DNA of 64,000 nucleotides from an uncultured Candidatus Entotheonella sp. (lineage in GTDB: Bacteria; Tectomicrobia; Entotheonellia; Entotheonellales; Entotheonellaceae): NCBI GenBank assembly GCA_958295825.1, contig OY282375.1:601489-665488 (forward strand), written 5' to 3'. Both the position numbers and the translations under genes were made by a program. This document shows, in pieces, positions 63,264 through 64,000 of this stretch. Under the pieces are notes generated by a model that ran no database searches, was not told the origin of the DNA, and was given only the letters and a program-made list of their open reading frames with translations. Within the stretch, counting starts at the first letter, position 1, and the number at the start of each line of letters is the position of its first letter.

Positions 63264-64000
63264 CGGAGAGTGTCCTTGTGTTTGAGGCGGGTTCCAAGAT
63301 CCTGTTCTGAATCGGCACAACGCCGCAGCGCCGCGGTTGCCGCGTCGTCCACGCAGCCGTCGGCGTCGAGCGCGACGCCATAACGGGTGCGGGCCGAGGA
63401 AACGGAGACGATGCCGTTGCGCACGTCTTCGGCGACTCGCTCGGCGGGGCGGTCGTGCGGGTGGCCGAAGCCGCCGCCACCGGCCATTTCGAGGCGCAGA
63501 CGGCCGTGCGGCGGGATGGTCTGCTGGCCCTTGGGGCGCAGGGCGGCGCCGGAAGCCAGGGTGACCCGTCCGGTGGCGCCGTCGCCGCCGTCGTTGCGGC
63601 CGCGCGGGGCGTTGTCGACGCGCTCGAACATGGCGAGCACGTCGAACGGCATGCCGTCGGCGCCGCCGATTTCGATGACCTGCCCGAGGCCGCCGCGCTG
63701 CGCGCCAGCGCCGCCGGAATCTTCCCGGAACTCCTTACGCCAGAAGATCACCGGGGTGATCGCCTCGTTGGCCTCGACCGGCATGCCGCGCACGCCGCTC
63801 GGAAAGGCCGTCGCGCTCATGCCGTCCTTGCGCGGCCGGGCGCCGCTGCCGCCGCTGTTGAAGTGCAGCATCTCGAACGCCGGGCGCTCGCCGGTATAGC
63901 CGTGGCCGGGGGACACCGACGACCCGCCGCGCAACTGGATGTTCCACAGCGACGCCGAGCCCTCGGCCTGCACGCCGCCGGGCAGCACCTGGTGCAGGCA
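63260..64000 (-). CDS. Hydantoinase B/oxoprolinase family protein, 5' end beyond the window
   Basis: C-terminal 246 residues of an N-methylhydantoinase B/HyuB-type subunit, an ATP-dependent amide hydrolase acting with HyuA. VLPGGVQAEGSASLWNIQ, FEMLHFNSGGSGARPRKDG and the late GGGGFGHPHDRPAERVAEDV are family hallmarks. The frame stays open to the end of the window, where the gene continues. It overlaps the lipoprotein start, so they form one operon. Confidence 0.9.
   Translation of the reverse strand, partial: CLHQVLPGGVQAEGSASLWNIQLRGGSSVSPGHGYTGERPAFEMLHFNSGGSGARPRKDGMSATAFPSGVRGMPVEANEAITPVIFWRKEFREDSGGAGAQRGGLGQVIEIGGADGMPFDVLAMFERVDNAPRGRNDGGDGATGRVTLASGAALRPKGQQTIPPHGRLRLEMAGGGGFGHPHDRPAERVAEDVRNGIVSVSSARTRYGVALDADGCVDDAATAALRRCADSEQDLGTRLKHKDTLR

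Overview
The window reads as part of a GC-rich proteobacterial chromosome. A DnaQ-type exonuclease I (SbcB), riboflavin synthase, SerC and TrmB genes, periplasmic signal peptides and lipoproteins point to a Gram-negative. SbcB leans towards the gammaproteobacterial side, but the sequence alone does not fix the lineage. Several stretches are visibly richer in A+T than their surroundings (3984-5000, about 20.4-22.1 kb, 38.3-40.7 kb, about 48-54 kb) and look like acquired DNA set in a catabolic, transport-heavy background. No rRNA, tRNA or CRISPR array was seen.

Layout. 1-3930: branched-chain-amino-acid-type ABC importer (LivH partial, LivM, binding protein, LivF). 3984-5000: an isolated AT-rich beta-decarboxylating dehydrogenase. 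5489-7885: a CUT1 sugar permease pair with a small coiled-coil gene between the two. 7900-12415: a wrecked geranylgeranyl-reductase-like pseudogene, then a minus-strand sulfotransferase / MpaB oxygenase / membrane TPR operon. 12667-15620: SMP-30-like protein, a strong terminator, riboflavin synthase, a secreted hydrolase. 15796-22497: a defence-like island with an MmeI-type restriction-modification enzyme, an Rpn nuclease, an FRG-TPR protein and a Doc toxin destroyed by a 13-bp duplication. 22547-31000: a formylglycine-enzyme-like lipoprotein, then minus-strand pentaheme cytochrome, enoyl-CoA hydratase, HEAT/TPR protein, HDAC-family deacetylase and a giant caspase-PEGA-Sel1 protein. 31192-36733: a secreted unknown, duplicated QRFD-repeat coiled-coil genes mixed with broken acyl-CoA dehydrogenase 3' ends, then glutaryl-CoA dehydrogenase, thiolase and an OB-fold partner. 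36924-40751: another acyl-CoA dehydrogenase and a two-gene type II restriction-modification system. 40795-47908: housekeeping-like genes (SerC, TrmB, deoxyhypusine-synthase-like, glycosyltransferase, epimerase, ThDP enzyme) interrupted by a dead toxin-antitoxin pair. 47.9-55 kb: accessory genes separated by copies of the 3' end of the ThDP gene, including a lipoprotein plus an exported nuclease-like protein. 55.2-59.8 kb: SbcB, then an XRE regulator/ImmA pair divergent from a double-AAA+ ATPase, with a well-resolved shared promoter and operators. 60.1-64 kb: ADP-ribosylglycohydrolase, small repeats, a membrane protein, a TbpB-like lipoprotein and a partial hydantoinase B.

The most unusual signals are three. 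(1) The 3' ends of two metabolic genes (the ThDP enzyme and an acyl-CoA dehydrogenase) recur as short decayed copies, each beside accessory genes, as if cassettes were repeatedly placed behind the same gene ends. (2) A candidate exported effector pair lies at 51446-54213: a lipoprotein followed by a protein with a restriction-fold D-x14-E-x-K signature and a glycine-zipper C-terminus. (3) A compact divergent control region at 57576-57632 has a palindromic -35 box serving both strands and two TTTGTT-N5-AACAAA-like operators.
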